Source of the DNA: Thermoplasmata archaeon
GTDB taxonomy: Archaea; Thermoplasmatota; Thermoplasmata; RBG-16-68-12
Direction: 5' to 3'
Assembly: GCA_013329855.1 (NCBI GenBank)
Contig: DUJI01000118.1
Span: 1,048 to 12,082 of the forward strand
Length of the DNA stretch: 11,035 bases
Position numbers and translations under genes: made by a program. The notes beneath the pieces are model-generated. The model was not told where the DNA came from, ran no database searches, and saw only the letters and a program-made list of their open reading frames with translations. Each line of letters begins with the position of its first letter. Within the stretch, counting starts at the first letter, position 1. Below are positions 1 through 5,357 of this stretch, piece after piece.

Positions 1-1060
1 TCAGCCGCGAGCCGTATCTTCGGAGATAACCCTGCAGCGTCCGACGGGTCCCGTCGTCCCACCGCCGCGCGGCCCCGGACGGATCCCGGGTCGCGAGCTC
101 GATGAGGTCCACCGCGGTGCCCAAGTCCTTCACCGAGACGATCTCCGCTTCCAGGCGATTCCGCGGCCCTTGGTTGTGGTAGTTGCCCAGGGGAATCGCT
201 ACACCGGTCGCCCGCCATCCGTACAGGCCCCATGGCGTGGCCTCGCATGTCCCCCCGGACATGAGCCAGCGCTGGACCGGCTTGGACTTCGGTAGTCTCG
301 AGCGCGCGGCGAGGAGCAGGCTTTCGGCCTGCGGGTCGAACGTCTTCCGGCGGTCGCCGACGCGGATGACCGGCCCTCCGCCGATCTCCACGCCCGGGAT
401 CGCCTTGCTGGCCTCCACGTTGATGATGATTGCGTTCCCCGGGATGGCCTCATCCTCGATGGCTCCGAGAGTGCCCACGAAGCCCTCCTCCTCGGCCCGC
501 GTTAGGAGGGCGTGGAGGTTCATCCGGCGATCAGCGCAGGCGCGGCTCATGGCGGCCAGGGACACGGAGGATCCCGCGAGGTCGTCGAGCTGGCGTGCGT
601 GGACGCGACCGTTCCGGACCGCGAAGTCCTCCAGCTCGAACGTCCCCATGTCATGGCGCCGCAGGCGGTCTACCTCGGGGGAGGATGCGAGACGGAACCG
701 GTAGGTCTTGGGGGAGTACCCGAGGACGCGGGCGGCGACGGGAAGCCCGTCGCGGTAGAAGCGCAGGCGGGTCCCCCTGCGAAAGTACGCAGGGGCAAGC
801 CCGCCGAGGAGGACGGCCTCCCGCTTCCCGACCATCTCGACGCCCGGGTGGTCCATGTGGGCCACGAGCCAGATCCCCGGCCCCTTCCGGCGCTGCGGCG
901 GGGAGATGCGCAGGTTTCCCCACCGGTCCCTCTGGACGCGGGCGCCGAACCCCTTCGCGATCTTCGTGGCCTCTGTGGCGACGCGGTCCTCGTGGAACGA
1001 GGTCGTGGGCTGCGTCGCAAGCCGTTCGAGGATCCGGACCACGCGGGGGATGCGGGCCAT
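1..1060 (-). CDS. M42/M20-like zinc metallopeptidase, C-terminus cut by window edge
   Basis: An uninterrupted reverse-strand frame runs from a Met codon at 1114 (or the preferred one at 1060) off the left edge, about 353-371 codons without a stop. Numbered from 1114, it shows the metal-ligand series of the MH clan: AHMDHPG (His86, Asp88), QLDDLAGSS (bridging Asp177 or 178), AEEEGFVG (general-base and ligand Glu208-210), INVEASK (Glu234) and GNYHN (His313). The order fits co-catalytic two-zinc aminopeptidases and glutamyl-aminopeptidase/endoglucanase-type M42 proteins; the flanking residues are divergent, so substrate is unknown and an M20 or M28 relative is possible. It has no signal peptide and is presumably cytoplasmic. 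I prefer Met19 (1060): a TTTA element lies 25-28 nt before it, family homology begins there, and it leaves room for the divergent neighbour. The 18-residue extension to 1114 looks non-conserved. Confidence 0.78.
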   Translation of the reverse strand, partial: MARIPRVVRILERLATQPTTSFHEDRVATEATKIAKGFGARVQRDRWGNLRISPPQRRKGPGIWLVAHMDHPGVEMVGKREAVLLGGLAPAYFRRGTRLRFYRDGLPVAARVLGYSPKTYRFRLASSPEVDRLRRHDMGTFELEDFAVRNGRVHARQLDDLAGSSVSLAAMSRACADRRMNLHALLTRAEEEGFVGTLGAIEDEAIPGNAIIINVEASKAIPGVEIGGGPVIRVGDRRKTFDPQAESLLLAARSRLPKSKPVQRWLMSGGTCEATPWGLYGWRATGVAIPLGNYHNQGPRNRLEAEIVSVKDLGTAVDLIELATRDPSGAARRWDDGTRRTLQGYLRRYGSRL

Positions 1061-1082
1061 GGACCCGGGGATGGTCCTTCGC

Positions 1083-1090
1083 GCTAAACG
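1083..1090 (-). promoter_or_regulatory. TATA-like element for the metallopeptidase
   Basis: On the reverse strand this reads CGTTTAGC, an AT island in GC-rich DNA, with TTTA at -28 to -25 from the Met codon at 1060. That spacing fits a leaderless archaeal transcript. It would lie inside the coding sequence if the 1114 start were used, so it also argues for the shorter protein. Confidence 0.4.
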
Positions 1091-1151
1091 GTTTGTCCTG
1101 CGCTCCTCGGCCATCGCTATGGTCAAGTAACCACAACCGGATCGGGATGGC

Positions 1152-1391
1152 ATGCAGATTGGATGCGGCGTCTACGTCCACGCGGTCCGCGGGCACCCCT
1201 ACCTCTACGTGTGGCATTACGAGACCACGGGCGGTCGGCGCCGGCAGGTGAAGGAGTACATGGGCGCCGCGGGACGCCAGGACATCCGGGAGGAGGCCAT
1301 CCGCCGCGTGGACGCGTACTTCCGGAGGGCGGCCCGGGACCTGGAGCGCCTGCGGAAGGAGACCCTGGCGTCCATCGCCCGCGGGCGGTAG
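1152..1391 (+). CDS. Small basic hypothetical protein, 79 aa
   Basis: I do not recognise a named family. The protein starts at the first ATG after an in-frame stop (1128-1130) and ends with TAG. Residues 13-40 hold an aromatic, probably beta-rich segment (PYLYVWHYETT, then RQVKEYMGAAG); residues 44-75 look like one long charged helix with many Arg, Glu and Leu. The aromatic-rich strand followed by a Lys/Gly turn and a helix recalls the short N-terminal DNA-binding modules of some archaeal integrases and transposases, but that is only a pattern resemblance. It is divergent from the metallopeptidase and convergent with dph2. An AAGTAA stretch at 1125-1130 is a weak promoter candidate and GGATGG before the ATG a weak ribosome site. 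The composition of the translated protein, unlike the Arg/Pro-rich shadow frames, is the main reason for calling it a gene. Confidence 0.5.
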   Translation: MQIGCGVYVHAVRGHPYLYVWHYETTGGRRRQVKEYMGAAGRQDIREEAIRRVDAYFRRAARDLERLRKETLASIARGR

Positions 1392-1424
1392 GCCGCGCGG
1401 TCGGGTGGGGCGTCTGGGGAAATC

Positions 1425-1440
1425 AACCTTAAATAAGGTT
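1425..1440. repeat. Perfect 16-bp AT-rich palindrome between convergent genes
   Basis: AACCTTAAATAAGGTT is a perfect inverted repeat (7-bp arms around AA) in otherwise very GC-rich DNA. It lies 33 nt after the stop of the 79-aa gene and 40 nt after the dph2 stop. It resembles a symmetrical TATA box or a dimeric-regulator site, but no gene starts nearby in either direction, so its role is unknown. Confidence 0.6.
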
Positions 1441-1452
1441 AACAAGTCCCTC

Positions 1453-1478
1453 GGGGCCGTGGGCCTTCCCACGGTCTC
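1453..1478 (+). terminator. GC-rich hairpin between convergent genes
   Basis: CCGTGGG, a CCTT loop and CCCACGG form a perfect 7-bp stem (1457-1474). On the plus-strand RNA it can extend to 11 bp using two G-U wobbles; on the minus-strand RNA those positions become A-C mismatches. The asymmetry suggests it serves the transcript of the 79-aa gene. No long T-run follows, so it may be a 3'-end stabiliser rather than a classical terminator. Confidence 0.4.
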
Positions 1479-1480
1479 CC

Positions 1481-2455
1481 TTAGTACGCGCGGATCTCAT
1501 CGAAGGCGTACGCCTCGGGTTTCCGCTCCCCGAGGACGATCTCGAACTCCTGCGGCGTGAGCATGGGCTGTTTATACTGGAGCACGTCCTCGATCGCGAT
1601 GCGCGGGCAGGCCGTGTTCACCCAGGCGTCCACGCGGTACCCTTCCAAGAACTCCGGGGACACGAGGTCCAGGAGGAAGAGGTTCGCCTGCCGCCCGTGT
1701 CTCTCCGCGAGCGCCTTCAAGTCCTTGGCCATGTCCATCCGGACCTGCCCATTCTTCTTGGACACGATGATCCCGAAGACCTTCGCGTCGTGCGCGCGAG
1801 CGATCGCGGCCCACCGTTGCCGCAGGACGCGATCCTTGAGGTCCGCCAGGTTCCGCGCGCTCCCCCGCTCGGGGTCCGCGATGACGATGGGCTTGTCTGT
1901 GAGGAAGGCCACGCCCAGGGGATGGAACTCCCCCGTGCCGATGTAGAGGTACCCGTCCACGTCGTTCACGACGGCCTCCGCGGTGTGGTAGTCGCATCCG
2001 AGGAGCTGGCCCGCGTACGCCACCCGCTTGTCCGGCTCGCCGATCCGAACCTCGTGGCCCGCCTTCTCCAGATGCTCCTGGATCCGGGGCAGCCAGCCGC
2101 GGAACTGGGTCGTCGTCAGGAGGCCGACACGCTTCGGGAGCATGGGCTCCGCGGCGTCCACGAAGGCCAACGAGGCGAGGGGCGGACCCGGGAGGTCGTA
2201 GAAGAACACCCGGTTGTACCGCAGGTGGGGCATGGGGGCGTGGCCCAGGTGGACGATGAGGTCCACGGGCATCTCCGCGATGTCGCAGGCGCCGAACGAT
2301 GGATCGGCGGACACGAGGCACGTGACGCCCGCCTTGGACTCGATCTCCTGGGCCAGCTCGACGGCCTTCGTGCGCAGGCCGACGGGGAACTGGAGGCCGA
2401 CCGTCTTCGCGTTGCGGCCCCGGATGACCTCAAGGAGCCGGTCCGTCTCGCTCAT
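1481..2455 (-). CDS. dph2: Diphthamide biosynthesis enzyme Dph2
   Basis: This 324-residue protein is the archaeal radical enzyme that transfers the 3-amino-3-carboxypropyl group of S-adenosylmethionine to a histidine of elongation factor 2, the first step of diphthamide synthesis. It is an unusual 4Fe-4S enzyme whose cluster is held by one Cys from each of three similar domains. All three are visible: Cys57 (FGACD), Cys154 (LLGCDYH) and Cys283 (NTACPRI). Other family-typical stretches are LQFPVGL near residue 21, YIGTGEFHPLG at 171-181 and a D-P-x-R turn near 194. Length matches archaeal Dph2, which acts as a homodimer. The frame stays open far upstream through rpl10e, but homology begins at the ATG at 2455 (MSETDRLL). 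No Shine-Dalgarno precedes it; a T-run lies about 30 nt upstream. It follows rpl10e on the same strand with a 53-nt gap, so they may be co-transcribed. Confidence 0.96.
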   Translation of the reverse strand: MSETDRLLEVIRGRNAKTVGLQFPVGLRTKAVELAQEIESKAGVTCLVSADPSFGACDIAEMPVDLIVHLGHAPMPHLRYNRVFFYDLPGPPLASLAFVDAAEPMLPKRVGLLTTTQFRGWLPRIQEHLEKAGHEVRIGEPDKRVAYAGQLLGCDYHTAEAVVNDVDGYLYIGTGEFHPLGVAFLTDKPIVIADPERGSARNLADLKDRVLRQRWAAIARAHDAKVFGIIVSKKNGQVRMDMAKDLKALAERHGRQANLFLLDLVSPEFLEGYRVDAWVNTACPRIAIEDVLQYKQPMLTPQEFEIVLGERKPEAYAFDEIRAY

Positions 2456-2483
2456 GGAGGGGAAGCAACGCTCGACGTGAGAG

Positions 2484-2488
2484 AAAAA
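2484..2488 (-). promoter_or_regulatory. T-run upstream of dph2, possible TATA variant
   Basis: The reverse strand carries AGTTTTTCTC with the five T at -33 to -29 from the dph2 ATG, in the rpl10e-dph2 gap. It may be a secondary promoter, or a U-rich termination signal for the rpl10e transcript, since archaeal termination is favoured by T-runs. Sequence alone does not decide. Confidence 0.35.
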
Positions 2489-2508
2489 CTTGTGCGTGGG
2501 CTTCCGGC

Positions 2509-3021
2509 TCACTTCTTCGGCTTCTCGCGTTCGACGACGATGCGCCAGGGCGTCGGCAGCTTGACGCCACCCTTGCGGAGGGCGATCTTGGCGTCCGCGA
2601 CGTGATCCTCGGTCGTCTCCAGGGTGAAGATCTTCGTCCCCGGGTGGACGCGCGCCGCGGTTCCGACGGGCTGGCCGAAGGCGGCTCGCATCCCTTCCGA
2701 GATACGGTCGGCTCCCGCGCCCGTGGCGATCTTGTTCTCCCGGAGCACGTTGTGCGGGTAGAGACGGAGCTTGAGGTGGTACGCGTTCCCCGCCTTCTTC
2801 GCGATGTACCGGTTCAGGGAGATGCGCGCGGCCTCGAGGGCGATGTGCCGGATCTGGCACTGCTCCTCCGCCACGAGGTGGAGCTTCACGGGGAAGTGGG
2901 CGCGCAGGTCGCCGATGTCGAACTGGCTGATCCGGATGGCGGGGACGCCGCCCATGTACTTCCGCTGGCTGTACGCCTGCCCACGGATCTCGCGGTACAT
3001 GCTTCCCGGCTTGCGCGTCAT
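2509..3021 (-). CDS. rpl10e: 50S ribosomal protein L10e (uL16)
   Basis: A 170-residue basic protein of the large ribosomal subunit, the archaeal/eukaryotic L10e counterpart of bacterial L16, which lies near the A-site tRNA and the central protuberance. Family signatures are the N-terminal RKPGSMYREI, YMGGVPAIRISQFDIGD at about 22-38, EAARISLNRYI at about 63-73, the central NVLRENKIATGAGADR at 91-106 and the conserved C-terminal segment with KIALRKGGVKLPTPWRI at about 145-161. Length is normal. The start at 3021 is the first Met in family alignment and is preceded by a good TATA box at the right spacing, with no Shine-Dalgarno, as expected for a leaderless or near-leaderless message. dph2 lies downstream on the same strand, which joins two functions centred on the ribosome and EF2. 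Confidence 0.98.
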   Translation of the reverse strand: MTRKPGSMYREIRGQAYSQRKYMGGVPAIRISQFDIGDLRAHFPVKLHLVAEEQCQIRHIALEAARISLNRYIAKKAGNAYHLKLRLYPHNVLRENKIATGAGADRISEGMRAAFGQPVGTAARVHPGTKIFTLETTEDHVADAKIALRKGGVKLPTPWRIVVEREKPKK

Positions 3022-3049
3022 GGTAGGGGCCGCTCCAAACGTGGGGCGC

Positions 3050-3057
3050 TATATAAT
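3050..3057 (-). promoter_or_regulatory. TATA box of rpl10e, possibly bidirectional
   Basis: The reverse strand reads ATTATATA, preceded by the purine-rich GAAGG (BRE-like), 28 nt before the rpl10e ATG. It is the clearest TATA box in the window. Read forward it is TATATAAT, 31 nt before the ATG at 3089 of the divergent membrane-protein gene, so one near-symmetrical element may drive both genes. Confidence 0.75.
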
Positions 3058-3088
3058 CCTTCGGGGCGAGGAGTCCGTCCGCCCCCAG

Positions 3089-3472
3089 ATGGGAGGCCTG
3101 TACGCAGGTTTCATCCTGCTCCAAGCCCATCGCGGGCGCGGTGGCCGGATGCAAACGGAAACCTCCCAGATGCTCGTCGTCTCCCTGCCTATGGTCCTGA
3201 TCCTGGGCTGGGCCGTCGCAGTCTTCCTCGCCGCGTACGGCGCCTGGAAGCGGAACCCCAGTCTCATGGGGCTGGGGCTCGGTGCCGTCGGCGGGATGAC
3301 CCTCGTGACGCCCCTGGCCTGGGATCTCTACGCCACCACGAGGCCCGACCTGTTCACAATCGGGTCGGGAGACCTTCTGATCCTGGCCTTCCTTGCGTTC
3401 CTGGGCGGAGGCGTACTCGCCACAGGCGTGGCCCTGCCCTCGTTGCGGCATTCCCCGGCGGCAAAACGTTAA
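3089..3472 (+). CDS. Small membrane protein with three predicted TM helices
   Basis: I do not recognise the family. From the ATG at 3089 the protein has 127 residues; from a second in-frame ATG at 3149 it has 107. Hydrophobic segments lie at about 28-51 (starting MLVVSLPMVLILGWAV), 59-81 and 95-118, separated by short loops (WKRNPS; TTRPD), with a basic C-terminus (SLRHSPAAKR). The positive loop after helix 1 suggests it faces the cytoplasm. The 3089 start is favoured because the shared TATA element at 3050-3057 sits about 31 nt upstream; the 3149 start is favoured by the lack of obvious conservation in the first 20 residues. The gene ends 29 nt before ipk on the same strand, so it could be the first gene of the isoprenoid operon, though a functional link is not shown. 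A TTAAGA overlapping its stop may give ipk its own promoter. Confidence 0.6.
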   Translation: MGGLYAGFILLQAHRGRGGRMQTETSQMLVVSLPMVLILGWAVAVFLAAYGAWKRNPSLMGLGLGAVGGMTLVTPLAWDLYATTRPDLFTIGSGDLLILAFLAFLGGGVLATGVALPSLRHSPAAKR

Positions 3473-3475
3473 GAG
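3469..3475 (+). promoter_or_regulatory. Weak TATA-like element before ipk
   Basis: TTAAGAG overlaps the TAA stop of the upstream membrane-protein gene and lies 26 nt before the ipk ATG, the spacing of a leaderless promoter. The match to the consensus is poor, and co-transcription from upstream is equally likely. Confidence 0.3.
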
Positions 3476-3501
3476 CGGGGCCATAGCTCGCCACGGCCGC
3501 C

Positions 3502-4278
3502 ATGCTCCTCGTGAAGCTCGGCGGCAGCATCCTCACGGACAAGGCGCGGCTCCGCACGCCGCGGAAGACGGCCATCGCACGGCTCACGAAGGAGCTCGCG
3601 GGACTCGGTGACGACCTCCTCGTGGTCCATGGCGCGGGGTCGTTCGGCCACGTGCTCGCGCGCAGGTACGCGCTGAACGGCCCGGCGAAGTCGACCAAGG
3701 CGAAGGGTGCCGCCGTGGTCCAGCGCGACGTTCGCACCTTGGACGCGTTCGTGATCGACGGGCTGCTCAAAGCGGGCCTGGCGCCCGTGGTCCTCCCGCC
3801 TTCGGCGGTCCTGGGTCTCGACGACGGCCGCGTGGTCTCCTTCGACGTGGCCGCGTTCCGTGACTACATCTATCAAGGCTTCACCCCCGTGACCTTCGGC
3901 GATGTCGTGCGCGACCGGACGCGGGGCGTGGCCGTGTGCTCCGGAGACATCCTCATGCTCGAACTCGCGAAGGCCTTCCACCCGCGGTCCGTCGTCTTCG
4001 CCGCGGATGTGGACGGTCTCTTCACCGCGGACCCCAAGCGGACGAGGGACGCGCAGCTTCTCCTTTCCGTCGGGCCGGCGGACCTCGCCCAGCTCGACCT
4101 CGGTCCCGCGAAGGGTGCCGACGTGACCGGCGGCATCGAGACCAAGGTCCGCCGGATGCTCGAGATCGCCTCCTTCGCGGACGAGACAATCATCGTCAAC
4201 GGTAACGTCAAGAACCGCGTCCGGGATGCCCTGCGGGGTCGCATCGTCATCGGCACCCGGGTCGTCGGAGGGCACTGA
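3502..4278 (+). CDS. ipk: Isopentenyl phosphate kinase
   Basis: A 258-residue amino-acid-kinase-fold enzyme that phosphorylates isopentenyl phosphate with ATP to give isopentenyl diphosphate, the last step of archaeal alternative mevalonate routes. Visible motifs are KLGGSILTDK at 5-14 (Lys5 and Lys14, phosphate contacts), HGAGSFGH at 43-50, where His50 is the substrate-binding catalytic histidine that separates this enzyme from glutamate-5-kinase and UMP kinase, SGDILMLELA at 147-156, AADVDGLFTADPK at 167-179 for nucleotide binding, and AKGADVTGGIETKV at 203-216 with Lys204. Length matches the family, and the start gives the normal MLLVKLGG N-terminus. It is followed after one nucleotide by the isomerase gene, which uses its product directly. 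The order ipk-fni-prenyl synthase is familiar in euryarchaea, so the assignment is firm. Confidence 0.96.
   Translation: MLLVKLGGSILTDKARLRTPRKTAIARLTKELAGLGDDLLVVHGAGSFGHVLARRYALNGPAKSTKAKGAAVVQRDVRTLDAFVIDGLLKAGLAPVVLPPSAVLGLDDGRVVSFDVAAFRDYIYQGFTPVTFGDVVRDRTRGVAVCSGDILMLELAKAFHPRSVVFAADVDGLFTADPKRTRDAQLLLSVGPADLAQLDLGPAKGADVTGGIETKVRRMLEIASFADETIIVNGNVKNRVRDALRGRIVIGTRVVGGH
4267..4272 (+). promoter_or_regulatory. Shine-Dalgarno site for fni
   Basis: GGAGGG inside the end of ipk lies 7 nt before the ATG at 4280. It fixes the fni start against an in-frame upstream ATG at 4226, and it shows that fni is translated by the leadered route from a transcript shared with ipk, unlike the leaderless first genes. 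Confidence 0.75.
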
Positions 4279-4279
4279 C

Positions 4280-5353
4280 ATGGCCGAACCGTCCAAGACG
4301 GAGCAGCGGAAGGCGGAGCACGTCAACATCATCCTGAACGAGGACGTGTCCGCGGGCTACGACTACTGGGGCGACGTCCACCTGCTCCACAGTGCGCTCC
4401 CCGAGCTCGACCTGGACGACATCGACCTCGCCGTCAAGCTCTTCGGCAAGCGCCTCGAGGCGCCGCTCGTCATCTCCTCCATGACCGGCGGCTTCGGCAT
4501 GGGCGGGGAGATCAACGCGAACTTGGCCCGCGCCGCCGCCGAGGTGGGCGTCGCCATGGGGGTCGGCTCCCAGCGCGCGGCCATCGAGAAGCCCGAGCTC
4601 GAGCCCACCTACGCGGTCGTCAAGGACCACGACGTGCCCCTCCTGTTCGCCAACCTGGGCGCGCCCCAGCTCATCCCGCAGGCCACGAAGCGTGCGTACG
4701 GCGTCGCGGACGCGAAGCGGGCCATGGACATGATCGGCGCGGATGCGCTCATCGTCCATCTCAACTTCCTCCAGGAGGTCGTCCAGCCCGAAGGGGACCG
4801 ACGCGCCAAGGGCTGCCTCGCCGCGATCAAGAACCTCGCGGCCCGCTTCCCCGTCATGGCCAAGGAGACGGGTGCGGGCATCTCTCGCGATGTGGCCGCG
4901 GCCCTCAAGAAGACCGGCGTCAAGGCGATCGACGTGGGCGGCCTGGGCGGCACCTCCTTCTCCGCCGTGGAGCACTACCGTGCACGGAAGGAGGCCTCGT
5001 CCCTCAAGGAGCGACTGGGCGCCACGTTCTGGGACTGGGGCATCCCGACACCCGCGTCGATCGTCCTCGCGAACGTCGGTCTGCCGATTGTCGCCACGGG
5101 CGGGGTGCGGAGCGGCCTGGACGCGGCCAAGGGCATTGCCCTGGGGGCCACCGCAGCCGGCATGGCGAAGCCCATGCTCGAGGCGGCCAAGGTCTCCTCG
5201 GACGCCGTGGTCGCCGAGCTGAAGGCGGTCATCGAAGAGCTGAAGGCCGCTATGTTCCTCACGGGCGCCTCCTCCGTCGCGGAGTTGCAGGAGCGGCACG
5301 CGATCATCAACGCGCCCACCGCGACGTGGATCGAACTCGCCGGGGAATCGTGA
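4280..5353 (+). CDS. fni: Type II isopentenyl-diphosphate delta-isomerase (FMN-dependent)
   Basis: A 357-residue TIM-barrel flavoenzyme that interconverts isopentenyl and dimethylallyl diphosphate with reduced FMN, supplying the allylic primer for the next gene's product. Motifs run in family order: RKAEHV (10-15, diphosphate-binding Arg), SSMTGG (66-71, FMN), GVGSQRAA (94-101), HLNFLQEVVQPEGD (160-173, with catalytic-site Asn162, Gln165 and Mg-binding Glu172), KETGAGIS (195-202), DVGGLGGTSFSAVE (218-231) and ATGGVRSGLDAAKGIALGA (272-290, FMN phosphate). The usual Pro of HLNPLQE is Phe here, which I take as lineage variation. The start at 4280 is chosen because of the Shine-Dalgarno 7 nt upstream and a one-nucleotide gap to the ipk stop. 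The neighbours make the pathway role secure. Confidence 0.97.
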   Translation: MAEPSKTEQRKAEHVNIILNEDVSAGYDYWGDVHLLHSALPELDLDDIDLAVKLFGKRLEAPLVISSMTGGFGMGGEINANLARAAAEVGVAMGVGSQRAAIEKPELEPTYAVVKDHDVPLLFANLGAPQLIPQATKRAYGVADAKRAMDMIGADALIVHLNFLQEVVQPEGDRRAKGCLAAIKNLAARFPVMAKETGAGISRDVAAALKKTGVKAIDVGGLGGTSFSAVEHYRARKEASSLKERLGATFWDWGIPTPASIVLANVGLPIVATGGVRSGLDAAKGIALGATAAGMAKPMLEAAKVSSDAVVAELKAVIEELKAAMFLTGASSVAELQERHAIINAPTATWIELAGES

Positions 5354-5357
5354 GCCG

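Noticed and set aside
651..1472. Reverse-strand open frame of 273 codons
   Set aside because: It is Arg/Pro/His-rich, crosses both the peptidase and the oppositely oriented 79-aa gene, and carries no domain pattern; it is a GC-rich shadow of the peptidase frame.
1481..3484. Single 667-codon frame that would fuse dph2 to a long N-terminal extension
   Set aside because: The extension overlaps rpl10e in another frame, has low-complexity Arg/Pro/Gly composition and no domain; Dph2 homology starts at the ATG at 2455.
3469..4332. Reverse-strand 287-codon frame antisense to ipk
   Set aside because: It is antisense to a certain gene, has no start context, and its composition mirrors ipk third-position GC.
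4439..4800. HLNFLQE instead of HLNPLQE in the isomerase as a catalytic defect
   Set aside because: The catalytic Asn, Gln and Glu are kept and archaeal forms vary at this Pro, so this is probably ordinary lineage variation.
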